64,000 bases of DNA, taken from positions 2,480,001 to 2,544,000 of the forward strand of contig OZ241380.1 in assembly GCA_965200765.1 (NCBI GenBank). The letters are read 5' to 3'. Every line of letters starts with the position of its first letter. Position 1 is the stretch's first letter. The DNA is from G965200765 sp965200765 (lineage in GTDB: Bacteria > Pseudomonadota > Gammaproteobacteria > Arenicellales > JAJDZL01). A program made the translations under genes and the position numbers. The notes under the pieces are model-generated. The model was not told where the DNA came from and made no database searches. It saw only the letters and a program-made list of their open reading frames with translations. Positions 63,059 through 64,000 of the stretch are shown here, piece by piece.

Positions 63059-63493
63059 ATGACAAAAGAAACAGACAGCTTTCGCGCGTGGAAAAGATTG
63101 TTTTCGACGGAGGATGCTTGCTTGAAATTGCTTGGTGATTGGCGATGGAGAAATGGATATGCCTGTCCCAAATGCGGGCATAACGAATCTTGCACGCTAA
63201 GCAAAAGGCAGTTGCGACAATGCAATAAATGTCAGCATCAAGTCTCCCCTACAGCTGGAACAGCACTCAACCACGTCAGGATTCCATTGTCGAAATGGTT
63301 TGCCGGCGCCTATATGATCAATGCGTACAAAGACACCATGACTCTGGAAGTGCTTCGCAAAGATCTTGATATCAGCTGGCGCTCTGCAAGCCGTTTATCG
63401 AAAAGTGTCCAACGAGCCATGGAAGACCCGGTCTTGTCCGATTTCCTGAAATCTCAACTCTTGGCGCATGGCATTGATATCAGCAACAATTAG
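63059..63493 (+). pseudogene. IS1595-family transposase, N-terminal half only
   Basis: 144 residues: an N-terminal helix (EDACLKLLGDWRWRNGY), a complete zinc ribbon (Cys36, Cys39, Cys55, Cys58), then SPTAGTALNHVRIPLSKWF and the SRLSKSVQRAM helix. It stops before the DDE domain (normal length about 300), so it lacks any catalytic residue. More intact than the remnants at 0.1, 15.4 and 21.5 kb and of a different sequence type. Confidence 0.8.
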
Positions 63494-63558
63494 CCAAAGT
63501 CCAAACCTGTATCAATTCATTGGCGGACCGCCAGAATGGAGCAAATGAGGAGAGTTTG

Positions 63559-64000
63559 CTACACAGCCGGACTATTGGCAAATTCGTTGCGCATTAACTG
63601 AGTCTCCGTCGGTTCTGCACAGCAATACCAAGGTTCAGTCATTCGGGGAACCAACGGACCCAAATCTTCTGGAACGGGTTCCGGGTCCAAATTCAAGGCG
63701 CGATTGGCGCGCAACCAAATTCCGGCAAACGTTTCTGGGCGGTTCCGGTTGGTTTCTTCGCATTCAAGCACCCAGCGCTGAATTTCTTCCTGAAGTTGAT
63801 CGACTCTCTGGTCCGGATGATGCCATTGATAGCCAAGCAACTCCGAATGAAAGCCTTCCAGCCATTCCGAACAATCGTCCAATTCCAGCAACCGGGAACC
63901 TTGCGGTAAAAGCAAGCGAATACACAGTTGCACCGGTGCTACCGCGTGGACCAGTTTCAATTGGATAATTGTTTCCAGTAAATACTTGTAGCCGGCCAAG
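63559..64000 (-). CDS. CUAEP/CCAEP-tail radical SAM protein, C-terminal part
   Basis: Only the last 146 residues are in the window; the gene continues beyond 64000. It begins in YKYLLETIIQLKLVHAVAPV and ends with PRMTEPWYCCAEPTETQL. The Cys-Cys-Ala-Glu-Pro tail marks the CUAEP/CCAEP-tail radical SAM (seleno)protein family. Here the tail is encoded TGC-TGT, so it is the Cys form and no UGA recoding is needed. Function of the family is unknown to me. The radical SAM CxxxCxxC motif would lie outside the window. Confidence 0.7.
   Translation of the reverse strand, partial: LAGYKYLLETIIQLKLVHAVAPVQLCIRLLLPQGSRLLELDDCSEWLEGFHSELLGYQWHHPDQRVDQLQEEIQRWVLECEETNRNRPETFAGIWLRANRALNLDPEPVPEDLGPLVPRMTEPWYCCAEPTETQLMRNEFANSPAV

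Overview
The window looks like a chromosomal segment of an uncultured, probably marine or host-associated gammaproteobacterium. The evidence is gene order and family content. aroQ-accB-accC, the ygfB-pepP-ubiH-ubiI block, DsbD and Fur are gammaproteobacterial hallmarks. Choline-sulfatase-like sulfatases, a GMC dehydrogenase and a tripartite tricarboxylate transporter point to use of sulfated or choline-type organic substrates. Two features are more usual in alphaproteobacteria: a true 5-aminolevulinate synthase (Shemin-type haem synthesis) and a SAM-II-like riboswitch before metZ. Taxonomy is inferred, not shown.

Layout. 1-0.7 kb: decayed IS1595 transposase. 0.7-3.7 kb: choline-sulfatase-like gene, ArsC-like reductase, SDR. 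3.7-5.6 kb: AT-rich two-gene AAA ATPase + PIN nuclease pair, a defence candidate. 5.9-14.2 kb: Rieske oxygenase, pyroglutamyl peptidase, ALAS, accC-accB-aroQ, TlpA-like thioredoxin, DsbD. 14.5-15.3 kb: HepT-MntA toxin-antitoxin. 15.4-22.0 kb: GC-rich giant Calx-beta autotransporter flanked by two pieces of an IS1595 transposase and by a duplicated mntA 3' segment. 22.1-30.9 kb: desaturase, then a cobalamin riboswitch and btuB-btuF-btuC-btuD-tonB operon, a DUF169 gene and fur. 31-44 kb: accessory island with a large AT-rich HEPN-motif protein, degraded IS3/IS110/IS21/IS1595 elements, and a complete type I restriction-modification operon hsdM-hsdS-hsdR. 44.2-45.3 kb: IS630. 45.4-51.5 kb: ubiI-ubiH-pepP-ygfB and CtpA. 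51.7-60.3 kb: GMC dehydrogenase, second choline-sulfatase-like gene, tctC divergent from tctB-tctA and a metallophosphoesterase. 60.5-64 kb: periplasmic MBL-fold hydrolase, metZ with its riboswitch, a truncated IS1595 transposase and the end of a CCAEP-tail radical SAM protein.

Main point of interest. Three homopolymer tracts of exactly 11 C/G sit in contingency-type positions. One is inside hsdS, between two nearly identical target-recognition domains. One lies between an upstream ATG and the reading frame of the giant autotransporter. The third is 214 bp further upstream of that gene. Slippage would switch the restriction system on or off, and the autotransporter is in the off frame in this assembly. 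The AAA-PIN pair and the HEPN protein are further uncharacterised defence candidates.

All calls come from reading the sequence; no database search was run. Percent identities are hand counts and base-composition statements are by eye.
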